DNA of 64,000 nt, taken from contig JBBQHB010000015.1 in NCBI GenBank assembly GCA_038323575.1, positions 1 through 64,000 of the forward strand, read 5' to 3'. The first letter of the stretch is position 1; every line of letters starts with the position of its first letter. Positions 38,081-46,733 of this stretch are shown here, piece by piece. The DNA comes from CAINVV01 sp038323575. GTDB taxonomy: Bacteria > Bacteroidota > Bacteroidia > Bacteroidales > Prolixibacteraceae. The notes under the pieces are model-generated. The model had not been told where the DNA came from and did not search any database. It saw only the letters and a list, made by a program, of their open reading frames with translations. The position numbers and the translations under genes were made by a program.

Positions 38081-38197
38081 AGAAAGTGAACTAAAGTGAA
38101 CTAAAGTGACTAAAGTACTTATTGCTTCAGAAGGTCTAAATTGTTTTGCGTTAACTCAAGGCACTTTAGTCACTTTAGTTCACTTTAGCTCACGCTT
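38081..38197. repeat. ORF-less inverted-repeat element, copy A
   Basis: The left arm (38084-38120) and right arm (38157-38193) are inverted repeats over about 36 bp with a few differences, built from AGTGAACTAA, AGTGAACTAA and AGTGACTAAAGT units. The roughly 37-nt spacer has TTCAGAAGG near one end and GCGTTAACT near the other, much like the interior ends of the element at 39802-40272. It lies between the esterase stop (38201) and the rpsO promoter, so it resembles an internally deleted, MITE-like form. Confidence 0.8.
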
Positions 38198-38200
38198 AAT

Positions 38201-39715
38201 TCAAGGATGAGTAGATAGATAATGTGCATAAAAAAAAGCCAACTCAGTATCAAAGTGAATCTGATGGCCCACACCTGGCAAGATATCGAGACTAACATTT
38301 TTGTATCCATGCAATTCGCAGGTGGATTTCGCATTCATAAACTGTTGCCACATTCCTTTGCCCGTAGTTACCCCAATTTCTGCCACTGCATCATTAGCGC
38401 CGGTATATTGCTTTACAGGAAGGTTGATTCGTTCAGGAGCATTGGAAACCCCTTTGCTTGTCATTCCACGCCCCAAATCTGCGGGATCGGGACCGCCGGT
38501 TCCAAGGTAGTTGCAAGCTGAACAGCAGGCCGCAGCAATAAATTCAGGCCGCCACATCACCAAAGGCCAAAAAGAATGTCCGCCTGCAGAGAAGCCATCC
38601 CAGTAGAATTTATCTTCCCCGTTGTAATCTGCCTTTATTTGCTGGAATAGCTCTATTACAGCTATCTCATCGAACAATTGATCTGAAGTAGCATTGCAAT
38701 AGTCCTTTACATTCTGCGGATAACTATTTGCAGCTCCCGTTATGTTGATCGTTTTCACAGATACAATAATAAATGGCATATTCCCGCGCTTTTGGGCAAA
38801 AATCTGGGGACCGTTATTTGGCGCGGCTCCATCCCATCCGTCGCGGATATTGTACATGAATATTGGCCATTTCTTGGTCGGAGTCCAGCCTATAGGCAGG
38901 GAAATATAATATAGAGTCGGACATGTTCTGCCGGTTAACCGTCCTGAAGTATTGTTGGTTACATCTGTTCCGCTGTTGAAGGCCAATCCGGGAATATCGC
39001 TGGCTGAAACAGTTACCTGATCAACATAGAAAATGTCAGCAGTAGTGCTGCCGCAATTTCTGAACAATATTCCGGAAAATTGGGCAGGGGCACTTGCCTG
39101 ATTCTTCCACGCGAGTGACTTAACCGTCAATTTTTTCCCGTCAACATATACATCATAAGTTTTGGCAGAAAGATCAAACGCCATTTTAACAGTATACCAC
39201 TGATTTACTTTCATTTGCGGGACCAATGTGTAATTTGTTCCTGTATTGTCAATGGCAGTCATCTTCCCTGCATCCCCGAGAATGACTCCTGCAATTTCTG
39301 TATTTGAATTTGCCAGGAGGGTAAATTGCTTCCAGTGTGATGCATCCGTAACCCGAATTTTTGCCTCTACCGAGACGGTCCCCTGCACAAGAGGCGTAAA
39401 GTCCTTGTATGAAGTAAGCTGATCTGCGGCCGTCGTCGATGTTTTATTGAGCTGCAGGCACTGGTTATTGGGATCAGTGGGATCGTTTTCCACTGTCAGG
39501 GTACCACCGGTCAGTTCGGAATTGGTCATATCAACCGGAGCTATCCCTTTCACTCCAAAGTCGTAGGAAAATTGGGCATATAGTTTCTCAGTGTTGACAA
39601 TACCTGTGGTAACCGGAGGTTCGGGCATGTCGGGAGATACTGCAGAGTGACAAGACAAACTAAGTGCCAGCAGCAGCAGCCAAAGGAATTTAACAGAAAG
39701 AGTTCCGGGATGCAT
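38201..39715 (-). CDS. Secreted lipoprotein with LamG-like domain and alpha/beta-hydrolase esterase domain
   Basis: The 504-aa protein has a lipoprotein signal (LLLLALSLSCHS). The first half is a jelly-roll of LamG or 3-keto-disaccharide-binding type (GGTLTVENDPTDPNNQCLQL, VSVEAKIRVTDASHWKQFTL, DVYVDGKKLTVKSLAW). The second half is an alpha/beta hydrolase with nucleophile Ser in YWDGFSAGGHSFW and a His in DILPGVGHQIHFD, resembling the poly-hydroxybutyrate depolymerase/feruloyl-esterase group. It probably removes ester groups from a polysaccharide at the cell surface. It stands alone, flanked on both sides by inverted-repeat elements A and B. Confidence 0.85.
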   Translation of the reverse strand: MHPGTLSVKFLWLLLLALSLSCHSAVSPDMPEPPVTTGIVNTEKLYAQFSYDFGVKGIAPVDMTNSELTGGTLTVENDPTDPNNQCLQLNKTSTTAADQLTSYKDFTPLVQGTVSVEAKIRVTDASHWKQFTLLANSNTEIAGVILGDAGKMTAIDNTGTNYTLVPQMKVNQWYTVKMAFDLSAKTYDVYVDGKKLTVKSLAWKNQASAPAQFSGILFRNCGSTTADIFYVDQVTVSASDIPGLAFNSGTDVTNNTSGRLTGRTCPTLYYISLPIGWTPTKKWPIFMYNIRDGWDGAAPNNGPQIFAQKRGNMPFIIVSVKTINITGAANSYPQNVKDYCNATSDQLFDEIAVIELFQQIKADYNGEDKFYWDGFSAGGHSFWPLVMWRPEFIAAACCSACNYLGTGGPDPADLGRGMTSKGVSNAPERINLPVKQYTGANDAVAEIGVTTGKGMWQQFMNAKSTCELHGYKNVSLDILPGVGHQIHFDTELAFFYAHYLSTHP

Positions 39716-39801
39716 TCAATTCGGTAATGGTTTTTAAAAAAATAAAATCAAAATTAGTTTTTTGTTTTTAGAAATACGGATTTCAGGAGAGTATTTCTAT
39801 T

Positions 39802-40272
39802 AGAAAGTGAGCTAAAGTGAGCTAAAGTGAGCTAAAGTGACTAAAGTAATTCTGAAGGCTAGCTTTTGAGGGATTTGCTAATTGATGTGAAAATGGCCAA
39901 TAGTTCAGTAGCTTCGGATAATGGAGAAGCTAACTTCTCTGTTTCAATCCATTCAAGGTCAGATATAATCTCCAGCCAATATTGTGTTTCACTTGCTTCA
40001 AATTCACAAATTCGGATTTTGTTTGAAAAATCGGCTTTACCTCTTGACCTGTTGGCTTCACGATAGTTGGCTCCGATACTTGACCCTGACTTTGTTAGCT
40101 GATATCTGACCACTTTACTTTCTGGCGTTCCTGGCAATAAAGATGACAAACGAATAATTGCAGCGGCAAATTTTCTCGTTCTTAATTCCAACTGCTTACT
40201 GAACTCCTTATTGTCCATATGCGTTAACTTTAGTCACTTTAGTTCACTCTAGTTCACTTTAGTTCACTTGTG
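39802..40272. mobile_element. Inverted-repeat element enclosing a four-helix-bundle ORF, copy B
   Basis: The left arm (39803-39848) and right arm (40224-40269) are inverted repeats of about 44 bp: AGTGARCTAA repeated three times, then AGTGACTAAAGT. Only the A/G at the R positions and one other base differ. The arms enclose one ORF (39859-40218, minus). Transcribed from the minus strand, the whole mRNA could fold as a long stem with the ORF in the loop. This is how S23 ORFs sit in 23S rRNA intervening sequences. The right arm supplies the stop codon of the DUF2851 gene. No target-site duplication is obvious. Confidence 0.8.
39859..40218 (-). CDS. Four-helix-bundle protein (S23 / 23S rRNA intervening-sequence family)
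   Basis: The 119-aa basic protein is all-helical with family motifs: LELRTRKFAAAIIRLSSLLP, RYQLTKSGSSIGANYREANR, ADFSNKIRICEFEASETQYWL and a C-terminal SEATELLAIFTSISKSL. Members form pentameric four-helix barrels and are found in rRNA intervening sequences, retroelement loci (Avd) and alone. Their role is unsettled; nucleic-acid binding is established for Avd. Start ATG at 40218; the stop lies 9 bp from the inner end of the left arm. The ORF is the sole cargo of the inverted-repeat element. Confidence 0.92.
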   Translation of the reverse strand: MDNKEFSKQLELRTRKFAAAIIRLSSLLPGTPESKVVRYQLTKSGSSIGANYREANRSRGKADFSNKIRICEFEASETQYWLEIISDLEWIETEKLASPLSEATELLAIFTSISKSLKS

Positions 40273-41535
40273 CATGATTATCTTCTGCCCGATACTGCAC
40301 TCCAAACATCTTTTCGGCTCACAATATTCATGGTGCAGGTGGATCAGTGACTGTGATTCCAGGGCATTGAAAGCCTCGATGCCTGCAGCAGCCCAGTGGC
40401 GGAGAATGGTGTTGTTTTCAGCGGGGAGTTCTTCCATGATTTTCAGCGCGCGCTCTTTGAGCTCCTGCTTGTTGTTGCGTTCGCCGTAGAGGAAAAGAAA
40501 AGGGACCAAAACGTTGACCAGAATCAGTTGAAATGAATCTTCTCCCATCACTTTTTTCAGGTCTTTCGAAGATTTGAGAAAAGTATAGTGGCTATTCCAA
40601 AAAGTTGTTGTTCCGGATTTAAAAAGGGTACGGTACTGCTCCATACCATGCGGTTCGAGGATCGCCGAAAAAAGGGAATCTGAGTGATGCAGTATTCCGG
40701 CTAACTGGGCAAGCCGGATAGTCGGGAAGTTAAGCGGATGCATCCGCATGAATTTCCACAGATGGCCCGGCATTGGCCTGAGTCCGTATTTCATGGCCAG
40801 GAATTCATATTCTTTGGAAAGCGACAACGGATAATCTTCATGATGAAAAGTTTCCTGCAACAATCCGGCCTGGCCAAACAAAAGTGCTTCAAGCTGAAAA
40901 AGAGATTGATGGTGCCGTTGCAGCACGGATAAGGGCATCGACCGGGCCAGCATCTCAAACGGATCGCCATTTTGCCGGAATCCGAAACTTCTGGCCAAAA
41001 GCCGGTAAAACGTTTCGCTCCAGTCGCCCCTGGAACTTTCAAGCAATGTTTCAATTATCCCGATTTTTTGCTGCAAGCGTTCAATAGCCAGTCCGTTGAG
41101 AAAAAACCTGATCCGGAATGGATCAACTTTGTTGAGCCGGGAAGCACAGTTGACCCAGTCGTGCTGATTCATCAGGGTGTTGAAGTTGTATTCGATCCAC
41201 AACGGCCAGCCGATTTCAATGGTTGGGATGACAGAACCGGCATGGTTTCTTACCGAAACATCATTTTCGGCCACCACATGCAAAATTGTATTGCCGTAGA
41301 GCGGATCTGTCTGGTGACCGTGTCTGTTCCAGTCGGAAGATTTCAGATGGATTTCTACGTTTCCGGCCCAAAGCGTTTTCCCGATGCGGATGCGGGCATC
41401 AAAAAAATCGGGACCCGCATGAATATTGTGCCTGCCCGGGTTGATTATTTCAATACAATCTCCATCGCCGGTAGCAGGGTTTTCAGGTTCAAACAAGCGG
41501 TTCTTCCAAAGAAAATGGAGAAATTCTTCCTTCAT
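40264..41535 (-). CDS. DUF2851 family protein
   Basis: The 423-aa cytosolic protein shows the DUF2851 pattern: EEFLHFLWKNRLFEP at the start, NPGRHNIHAGPDFFDARIRI and WAGNVEIHLKSSDWNRHGHQTD near residues 30-75, with conserved Gly-Pro-Asp-Phe and Glu-His motifs that resemble nuclease cores, and a C-terminal four-cysteine cluster CEPKRCLEC. Function is not established. Its last codons (ATG CAC AAG TGA) run into the right arm of the inverted-repeat element. It is the third gene of a run with the M16 peptidase and O-methyltransferase genes. Confidence 0.88.
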   Translation of the reverse strand: MKEEFLHFLWKNRLFEPENPATGDGDCIEIINPGRHNIHAGPDFFDARIRIGKTLWAGNVEIHLKSSDWNRHGHQTDPLYGNTILHVVAENDVSVRNHAGSVIPTIEIGWPLWIEYNFNTLMNQHDWVNCASRLNKVDPFRIRFFLNGLAIERLQQKIGIIETLLESSRGDWSETFYRLLARSFGFRQNGDPFEMLARSMPLSVLQRHHQSLFQLEALLFGQAGLLQETFHHEDYPLSLSKEYEFLAMKYGLRPMPGHLWKFMRMHPLNFPTIRLAQLAGILHHSDSLFSAILEPHGMEQYRTLFKSGTTTFWNSHYTFLKSSKDLKKVMGEDSFQLILVNVLVPFLFLYGERNNKQELKERALKIMEELPAENNTILRHWAAAGIEAFNALESQSLIHLHHEYCEPKRCLECSIGQKIIMHK

Positions 41536-41613
41536 AAACGCCGTCTTATCAGTTTCTATAAGTTACGGCATTCCGCGGAGAAAAAAGAGGAAATTGATGG
41601 AAATGTAAAAAAA

Positions 41614-42258
41614 TTATTCGGAAATTTTCCGCAGCAGCGTCATGCCGTCGCGAATCGGAAGGATGGTAGCCTCCACACGGGGATCATTTTTCACAAAGTC
41701 ATTAAATTCCATGATCGCTATGGTTTGGCCGTCATTACCTGATATCTTGCCCACCACCTTGCCGCCCCACAGGGTATTGTCGGCAATGATCAAGCCACCC
41801 ATGGTTATTTTTGGCAAAATCATCTGGTAATGAGATAGGTACTGTCGCTTGTCGGCATCCAGGAAAGCCAGTTCAAACGTTTCATTCAGTTGCGGCAAAA
41901 TATCCGCTGCATCTCCGACGTGCTGAACAATACGGTCAGTCAGTCCTGTTTCGGCAAAATAATCCGCCGCGAACCCCACCAGTTCGTCATTGATTTCAAT
42001 GGTGTGCAAGAGCCCTCCGGCAGCGAGTCCTTTTGCCAGACAGATTGCCGAATAGCCCGTATAGGTGCCTATTTCAAGTATGCAGCGGGGTGAAATCAAC
42101 CGGCTGAAAAGTGTCAATAGTGAACCCTGAAGGTGACCCGAACACATCCTTCCGTTGACCAACCTCAGGTGCGTCTCGCGGTACAATCTTTTAAGAATGG
42201 GATCCTCTTCTAAAGTATGTGCAAGAATGTAATTTTCGAGAAGTTGTTCGATTTTCAT
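41614..42258 (-). CDS. Class I SAM-dependent O-methyltransferase
   Basis: The 214-aa enzyme is of the catechol/caffeoyl-CoA O-methyltransferase family: SAM loop ILEIGTYTGYSAICLAKGL, LHTIEINDELVGFA, FELAFLDADKRQYLSHYQ (metal and substrate Asp residues), GGLIIADNTLWGGKV, and C-terminal ATILPIRDGMTLLRK. It methylates an aromatic or similar hydroxyl; the natural substrate is unknown. Its ATG overlaps the stop of the upstream M16 peptidase gene by one base (TAATG), so translation is probably coupled. Confidence 0.9.
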   Translation of the reverse strand: MKIEQLLENYILAHTLEEDPILKRLYRETHLRLVNGRMCSGHLQGSLLTLFSRLISPRCILEIGTYTGYSAICLAKGLAAGGLLHTIEINDELVGFAADYFAETGLTDRIVQHVGDAADILPQLNETFELAFLDADKRQYLSHYQMILPKITMGGLIIADNTLWGGKVVGKISGNDGQTIAIMEFNDFVKNDPRVEATILPIRDGMTLLRKISE

Positions 42259-43478
42259 TACAAGTAAATCAAAGTCGACAAATTTCCGGGTTCCAATATG
42301 CGGTTCGCAGTTTCCATTAACTGAGAAGCAGTTATATCGCTGATCTGTTTGTAAATATCTTCAAGACTCTCCACTTTATTAAAAATCAGCATACTCTTCC
42401 CTATTGCAAGCATGAGGTCTTCGTGATTTTCCTGAGACATTGCCAGTTGACCGATTAACTGTTTTCTTGCTTTGCTAAGCTGAAGGTCGCCAAGCACTTT
42501 GTTCTGAAGCAGGCTGATTTCGCGGTTGATCAGTTTTAATGCACGCTCCAGATTCTCCGGATCCGTGCCAAAATAGATGGTCAGGGTACCGGTATCGGTA
42601 TAAGCAGTATAGGAAGAATCCAGATTGTAGGCTATGCCATTTCTTTCGCGGAGACTCAGGTTAAGCCGTGAATTGCCAGACTGGCCGCCCAGAATACTGT
42701 TGAGCAAAACCAGCCGCAGCCGCTCGGGATGATATACATCGAATGCCTCGCCCCCCAGAATACAATGTGCCTGAAAAGTGCCCTTCTCCACGTTTTTCAC
42801 TTTCGGTACATACGAGGCAAATCTCACCCGTTTGTCCGGACGGAGATTTGCCTTTAACCGCTCAAAATAGCGTTGTGCCAGGTGGAAGAATTTTTTGGCC
42901 GGGATGTTGCCCACGGAGCAGACCACCATCTGATCAGTGTGGTAGTTATCTGCCATGAAGCGGCGAATATCGGAAGATTGAAAACTCCGAACGAGTTCAG
43001 GGGTACCCAGGATACTGCGGCCCATTGGATGACCTTCATAAATCAACTCTTCAAATTCATCGAAAATCAATTCGGAAGGGGTATCGTTGTACGAGTTAAT
43101 TTCATCCACGATTACCTCCTGCTCTTTTTTCAACTCCTTATCAGGAAAAGTGCTGTCAATCAGGATATCACTAAATAACTCAATGGTCCGCTCGTAATAT
43201 TCACAAAGGAAGGAGGCATGGATGGCTGTCTCCTCCTTAGAGGTATAAGCATTCATCTCTCCTCCGACATCTTCCAGCCTGCTGATAATATGATAGGCTT
43301 TTCTTTTGACAGTTCCCTTGAAAATGGTATGCTCAATGAAGTGAGCCATCCCTTGCTCAGCAGGATTTTCATCACGCGAACCTGTATTGATGACTACGCC
43401 GCAGTGGGCTACAGGTGAATCGACCGATGCATGGATCAGTCTTATCCCGTTGGGTAATGTCAAGGTGGTATATTCCAT
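42258..43478 (-). CDS. M16 (pitrilysin-type) zinc metallopeptidase
   Basis: The 406-aa protein has the inverted zinc motif HxxEH at 46-50 (MAHFIEH), with the third ligand Glu expected in the KEQEVIVDEINSYND helix. VINTGSRDENPAEQG and GGEMNAYTSKEETAIHA are typical of the active M16 half. The second half is the inactive clamp domain (SILGGQSGNSRLNLSLRERNG). It is a one-unit, dimeric M16B type that degrades peptides. No signal peptide is seen, so it is cytosolic. It is the first gene of the run with the methyltransferase. Confidence 0.92.
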   Translation of the reverse strand: MEYTTLTLPNGIRLIHASVDSPVAHCGVVINTGSRDENPAEQGMAHFIEHTIFKGTVKRKAYHIISRLEDVGGEMNAYTSKEETAIHASFLCEYYERTIELFSDILIDSTFPDKELKKEQEVIVDEINSYNDTPSELIFDEFEELIYEGHPMGRSILGTPELVRSFQSSDIRRFMADNYHTDQMVVCSVGNIPAKKFFHLAQRYFERLKANLRPDKRVRFASYVPKVKNVEKGTFQAHCILGGEAFDVYHPERLRLVLLNSILGGQSGNSRLNLSLRERNGIAYNLDSSYTAYTDTGTLTIYFGTDPENLERALKLINREISLLQNKVLGDLQLSKARKQLIGQLAMSQENHEDLMLAIGKSMLIFNKVESLEDIYKQISDITASQLMETANRILEPGNLSTLIYL

Positions 43479-43504
43479 ACTAAATATTCAGGTCGGCAAA
43501 GATA

Positions 43505-43544
43505 GCTAAAAAGGAGAAAGGGTAAAGATTGCTCTTTACCCTTT
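43505..43544 (-). terminator. Terminator downstream of tRNA-Phe
   Basis: AAAGGGTAAAG (43517-43527) pairs perfectly over 11 bp with CTTTACCCTTT (43534-43544). In the minus-strand direction the stem begins 2 nt after the tRNA 3' end, and a short T-run (43511-43505) follows after a few bases. Confidence 0.85.
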
Positions 43545-43546
43545 CG

Positions 43547-43619
<73 letters not shown>

Positions 43620-43635
43620 TTATTTAAATGCGGTG

Positions 43636-43665
43636 CAAAGATAATCATAAAATCTTTCCAGCCAA
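43636..43665 (-). promoter_or_regulatory. tRNA-Phe promoter
   Basis: On the minus strand TTG (43665-43663) is followed after 19 nt by TATCTTTG (43643-43636), matching the Bacteroidota TAnnTTTG promoter. It ends 16 bp upstream of the mature tRNA 5' end. Confidence 0.8.
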
Positions 43666-43696
43666 ATTTCCAAATCCATTTTGCTGCAAAAATGGG

Positions 43697-44566
43697 CTAC
43701 TTCTCCCAAAATTTTCTGTTCTCATGAATGAAGTCGGCCAATTTACTTGGCTCGCGTCCGGTTAGTTCCATGAAAACGTCGGATACATGCCCCATTTTAC
43801 CGTTTCTTGCAGCTTCGTAAAGCAAAGAGAGCGTGACAATAAAAGGCATTTCCTTTTTCTCCAGCATTTTCTGCCGGATGAATTTAATGGTCAACGGTCG
43901 TGCATACCTGATCTCCCTACCCATCTCTTTTGAGAACAGGGTGGCAATATGGTAAAAATCCATTGGTTCAGGTCCGGTAATTTCATACTCTTTGCCCTCA
44001 TGTCCCGGCTTTGTCAACAACTCAGCCACCACCCTTGCCACATCACGGGCATCTATGTAATTGACCATCCCGGCTCCGGCAGGAATATAAATATAGTCCT
44101 TTTGCCTTATCTCCTTGCCGTGTAATGTAATGAGATTCTGCATATACAGGGAAGGACGGACAATGGTATGAGGCGTACTCATCTTTTTCAGATGCGTCTC
44201 AATGCGGTGGTTGGCAAATATACGGTTACGCTGCGCACCTACGATGGATACAAATACCAGATGCTTCACATCAGATTTCTCAACCTGTTCCAAGAACGGG
44301 AATATATGTTTGGATACATCAGACACCTGATTCGGCCTGACAAGCAACAATTTATTTACCCCCTTTAATGCGGCAGCATAAGTAGCCGGCTCATCAAATT
44401 CAAAATTAACCAACTGAGCCCCGCTTATACCTTCCAATTTTTCGGCTCTTTCAATACCTCTGACTGCTGCTACCACCTGATAATCCTGTTCCTTCTGGTT
44501 CAGCAAAAACCTGACTGTAGCGAGTCCGACATTCCCGGTTGCACCCGTTATCAAAATTTTATCCAT
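43697..44566 (-). CDS. NmrA-like NAD(P)-binding reductase
   Basis: The 289-aa protein starts with the Rossmann motif MDKILITGATGNVGLATVRFLL (GxxGxxG), followed by VVAAVRGIERAEKL and HLVFVSIVGAQRNRI. It belongs to the atypical SDR group of NmrA and quinone-oxidoreductase 2 (QorB-like), which bind NADPH as sensors or reduce quinones. The typical YxxxK dyad of classical SDRs is not evident. It is a single gene between tRNA-Phe and an acyl-CoA ligase gene. Confidence 0.88.
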   Translation of the reverse strand: MDKILITGATGNVGLATVRFLLNQKEQDYQVVAAVRGIERAEKLEGISGAQLVNFEFDEPATYAAALKGVNKLLLVRPNQVSDVSKHIFPFLEQVEKSDVKHLVFVSIVGAQRNRIFANHRIETHLKKMSTPHTIVRPSLYMQNLITLHGKEIRQKDYIYIPAGAGMVNYIDARDVARVVAELLTKPGHEGKEYEITGPEPMDFYHIATLFSKEMGREIRYARPLTIKFIRQKMLEKKEMPFIVTLSLLYEAARNGKMGHVSDVFMELTGREPSKLADFIHENRKFWEK

Positions 44567-44637
44567 AGAAGGATCAACGATTAAATTCGAAAAGTAAAAT
44601 CTCAGCTATTAACGGGTCAAAAATATAGTTTTTAAAA

Positions 44638-46440
44638 TCAATCTTCCCGGGATGAGGCAAATATTTCTTCTATCAGGTCGCTGTATTTTTGTTCGATCAC
44701 TTTTCGCTTTAGCTTCAGGGTTTGAGAAAGTTCTCCTGACTGTGCAGTCCAGATGTCGGCAACAAGCCGGAACCGCTTAATTTCCTCGTGCTGGCCCAGC
44801 GTTTTATTGATTTCTTTCACTTCTGCCATGAACATAGCCAGGACAGCCGGTTGGGAAATAAGGTCCGCATTGTCGGTAAACTGAATCTCATTTTCGTTGC
44901 AGCATTCATGTAAATAGACAAAACTGGGAGCGATAAGGGCACTTGCAAATTTTTCGTGGCTGCCAATCACGCAGGCCTGTTCAATTAATACCGACTCTTT
45001 CAGTTTGTTTTCTATCAATTGCGGAGCGATGTATTTGCCTCCTGAAAGCTTGAATATCTCTTTTTTGCGGTCAGTTATTTTGAGGTATTTACCCTCATCC
45101 AGCATGCCAACATCACCGGTATGGAACCAACCATCGGCATCAATTACTTCATGTGTCAGTCCGGGTTCTTTGTAGTATCCCATCATCAGGTTCGGACCCC
45201 TGACAAGGATCTCTCCATCTTCGGCAATTTTAACCTCAACTCCCTTGATTACAGGGCCATTGGTTCCGACTTTTATCTCCCATGTTACGGCATTGCTCAC
45301 CGCAATTACCGGGGATGTTTCAGTTAGACCGTATCCTTCCAGCACAGTCAGTTTGGCGGCACTGAAAACCCTGGCGATGCGCGACTGCAGGAGTGCCCCG
45401 CCCGAAACTATCAGCTGAATATTGCCTCCCAGACCGGCACGCCATTTGGAGTAAATCAATTTGTCTGCAATCATCATTTTGATCTTCTTGATAATCCCGA
45501 ATTTCTTGTTAAAGTCAAAATCCTTACCCTGTTCAACAGCCCAGAAGAACAGTTTAAACTTCCACCCTGTCAGTAATTTACCTTTTGCCATGATCCCGTC
45601 GTAAACACTCTCCAAAAGGCGTGGGACAGCGGTGAAAATATGTGGCTTCACCTCTTTTATAGACTGGACAATCTGAGGAAGGCTTTCCACATAATAGATG
45701 CCGATTCCCCTGTACATAAAAACGTAGTTAACAGTGCGTTCAAAAATATGGCAAAGCGGTAAGAAAGAGATGGAACGGTGCCCCAAGCCAAGGGCAAAAT
45801 GGTGGGAGCAGGTTTCGAAATTTGTAACAAGGTTCCGGTGTGAAAGCATCACCCCTTTGGGAATTCCGGTTGTTCCGCTGGTATAAATCATGGTTACCAT
45901 CTCCTCTTCCCGGATACTGTTTTTAATCTCCGTCAGTTTGGAACGGAGACGCTCTTCGTGCTCTTCGCCCAGTTTAAGAAGCACAGACAAATTGTCGGCA
46001 CCGTTTACATCGTTGAAAGTAAATACCTTTTCCAGGCTTACCACCTCAACCACAACCGGTGCTAACTTGGCGTATAATTTTTCATCAGAAATAAACAAAA
46101 ATCGTATCTCCGCATGTTTGAAAATATAGCTGTATTCCTCTTCGCTGATGGTCGGATATACCGGCACATGCACAGCGCCTGTCATGGCAAGGGCAAAATC
46201 GACAAAACTCCATTCAGGTCTGTTTCCGCTTACCGTTGATACCCTGTCTCCTTTCTGGATCCCCAGCGCCAATAAGCCATATGCCAAAAGTTCGGCATTC
46301 CTGGCAAACTGTTCAGTACTGTATTTTACCCACTGGGTTCCCTGTTTCCCGGCGACTGCATCTTCGCGCGAAAGATTTTTGAGACAGTGCTCAAGAAGAT
46401 CGAATGTACGTTTTACCTCCATGTCTGAATTTTTTCCCAT
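44638..46440 (-). CDS. Long-chain fatty-acid--CoA ligase (AMP-forming)
   Basis: I start at the ATG at 46440 (600 aa); the longer frame begins at a TTG. Motifs: ATP-binding TMIYTSGTTGIPKGVMLSHRN, GYGLTETSP, GWFHTGDVGMLDEGKYLKITDRKKE and the catalytic-lysine region FKLSGGKYIAPQLIENKL. The layout with AVAGKQGTQWVKYST near the start matches the FadD15-type long-chain ligases. It activates fatty acids to acyl-CoA at the inner membrane. Monocistronic. Confidence 0.93.
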   Translation of the reverse strand: MGKNSDMEVKRTFDLLEHCLKNLSREDAVAGKQGTQWVKYSTEQFARNAELLAYGLLALGIQKGDRVSTVSGNRPEWSFVDFALAMTGAVHVPVYPTISEEEYSYIFKHAEIRFLFISDEKLYAKLAPVVVEVVSLEKVFTFNDVNGADNLSVLLKLGEEHEERLRSKLTEIKNSIREEEMVTMIYTSGTTGIPKGVMLSHRNLVTNFETCSHHFALGLGHRSISFLPLCHIFERTVNYVFMYRGIGIYYVESLPQIVQSIKEVKPHIFTAVPRLLESVYDGIMAKGKLLTGWKFKLFFWAVEQGKDFDFNKKFGIIKKIKMMIADKLIYSKWRAGLGGNIQLIVSGGALLQSRIARVFSAAKLTVLEGYGLTETSPVIAVSNAVTWEIKVGTNGPVIKGVEVKIAEDGEILVRGPNLMMGYYKEPGLTHEVIDADGWFHTGDVGMLDEGKYLKITDRKKEIFKLSGGKYIAPQLIENKLKESVLIEQACVIGSHEKFASALIAPSFVYLHECCNENEIQFTDNADLISQPAVLAMFMAEVKEINKTLGQHEEIKRFRLVADIWTAQSGELSQTLKLKRKVIEQKYSDLIEEIFASSRED

Positions 46441-46672
46441 AAAAGTATACAATAATGATAATTGCCAAATGACTTTCGCTCCCTTTGGGAGGTTCTAAAG
46501 GTAAAAACTACAGGTTTGGCAAATAAATGTTGTTTACCTTTTGAATCATCAGGTGGATTTTTCTATTTGGGCAGGGTGCAGGGGGGAAGGAGAACGGAGA
46601 TGGGAGAACAGAAAATCCAACGAATATGGTTGTTGAATGATTATATTTTGGATAACTGATTATCCAACTTGC

Positions 46673-46722
46673 CAATGCCGTCAGGAATGGCCGATTTTGC
46701 AGCCTCGGAATTTATTCCGTGC
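46673..46722 (+). repeat. Solitary REP-like repeat copy
   Basis: About 49 bp here match, with a few changes, the reverse complement of 1053-1102: an imperfect hairpin (ATGCCGTCAGGAAT), ggccgat, then agcctcggaatttattccgtg at 46702-46721. It lies in the 300-bp gap downstream of the small ORF and upstream of the acyl-CoA ligase gene. The rest of the gap (46453-46672) shows no gene. Confidence 0.85.
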
Positions 46723-46733
46723 AATATGTGATC

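Noticed and set aside
38041..38200. Simple microsatellite expansion as explanation for the AGTGAACTAA repeats
   Set aside because: Similar motifs inside the arms of three dispersed copies and near-perfect inverted arms point to an element family, not local slippage alone.
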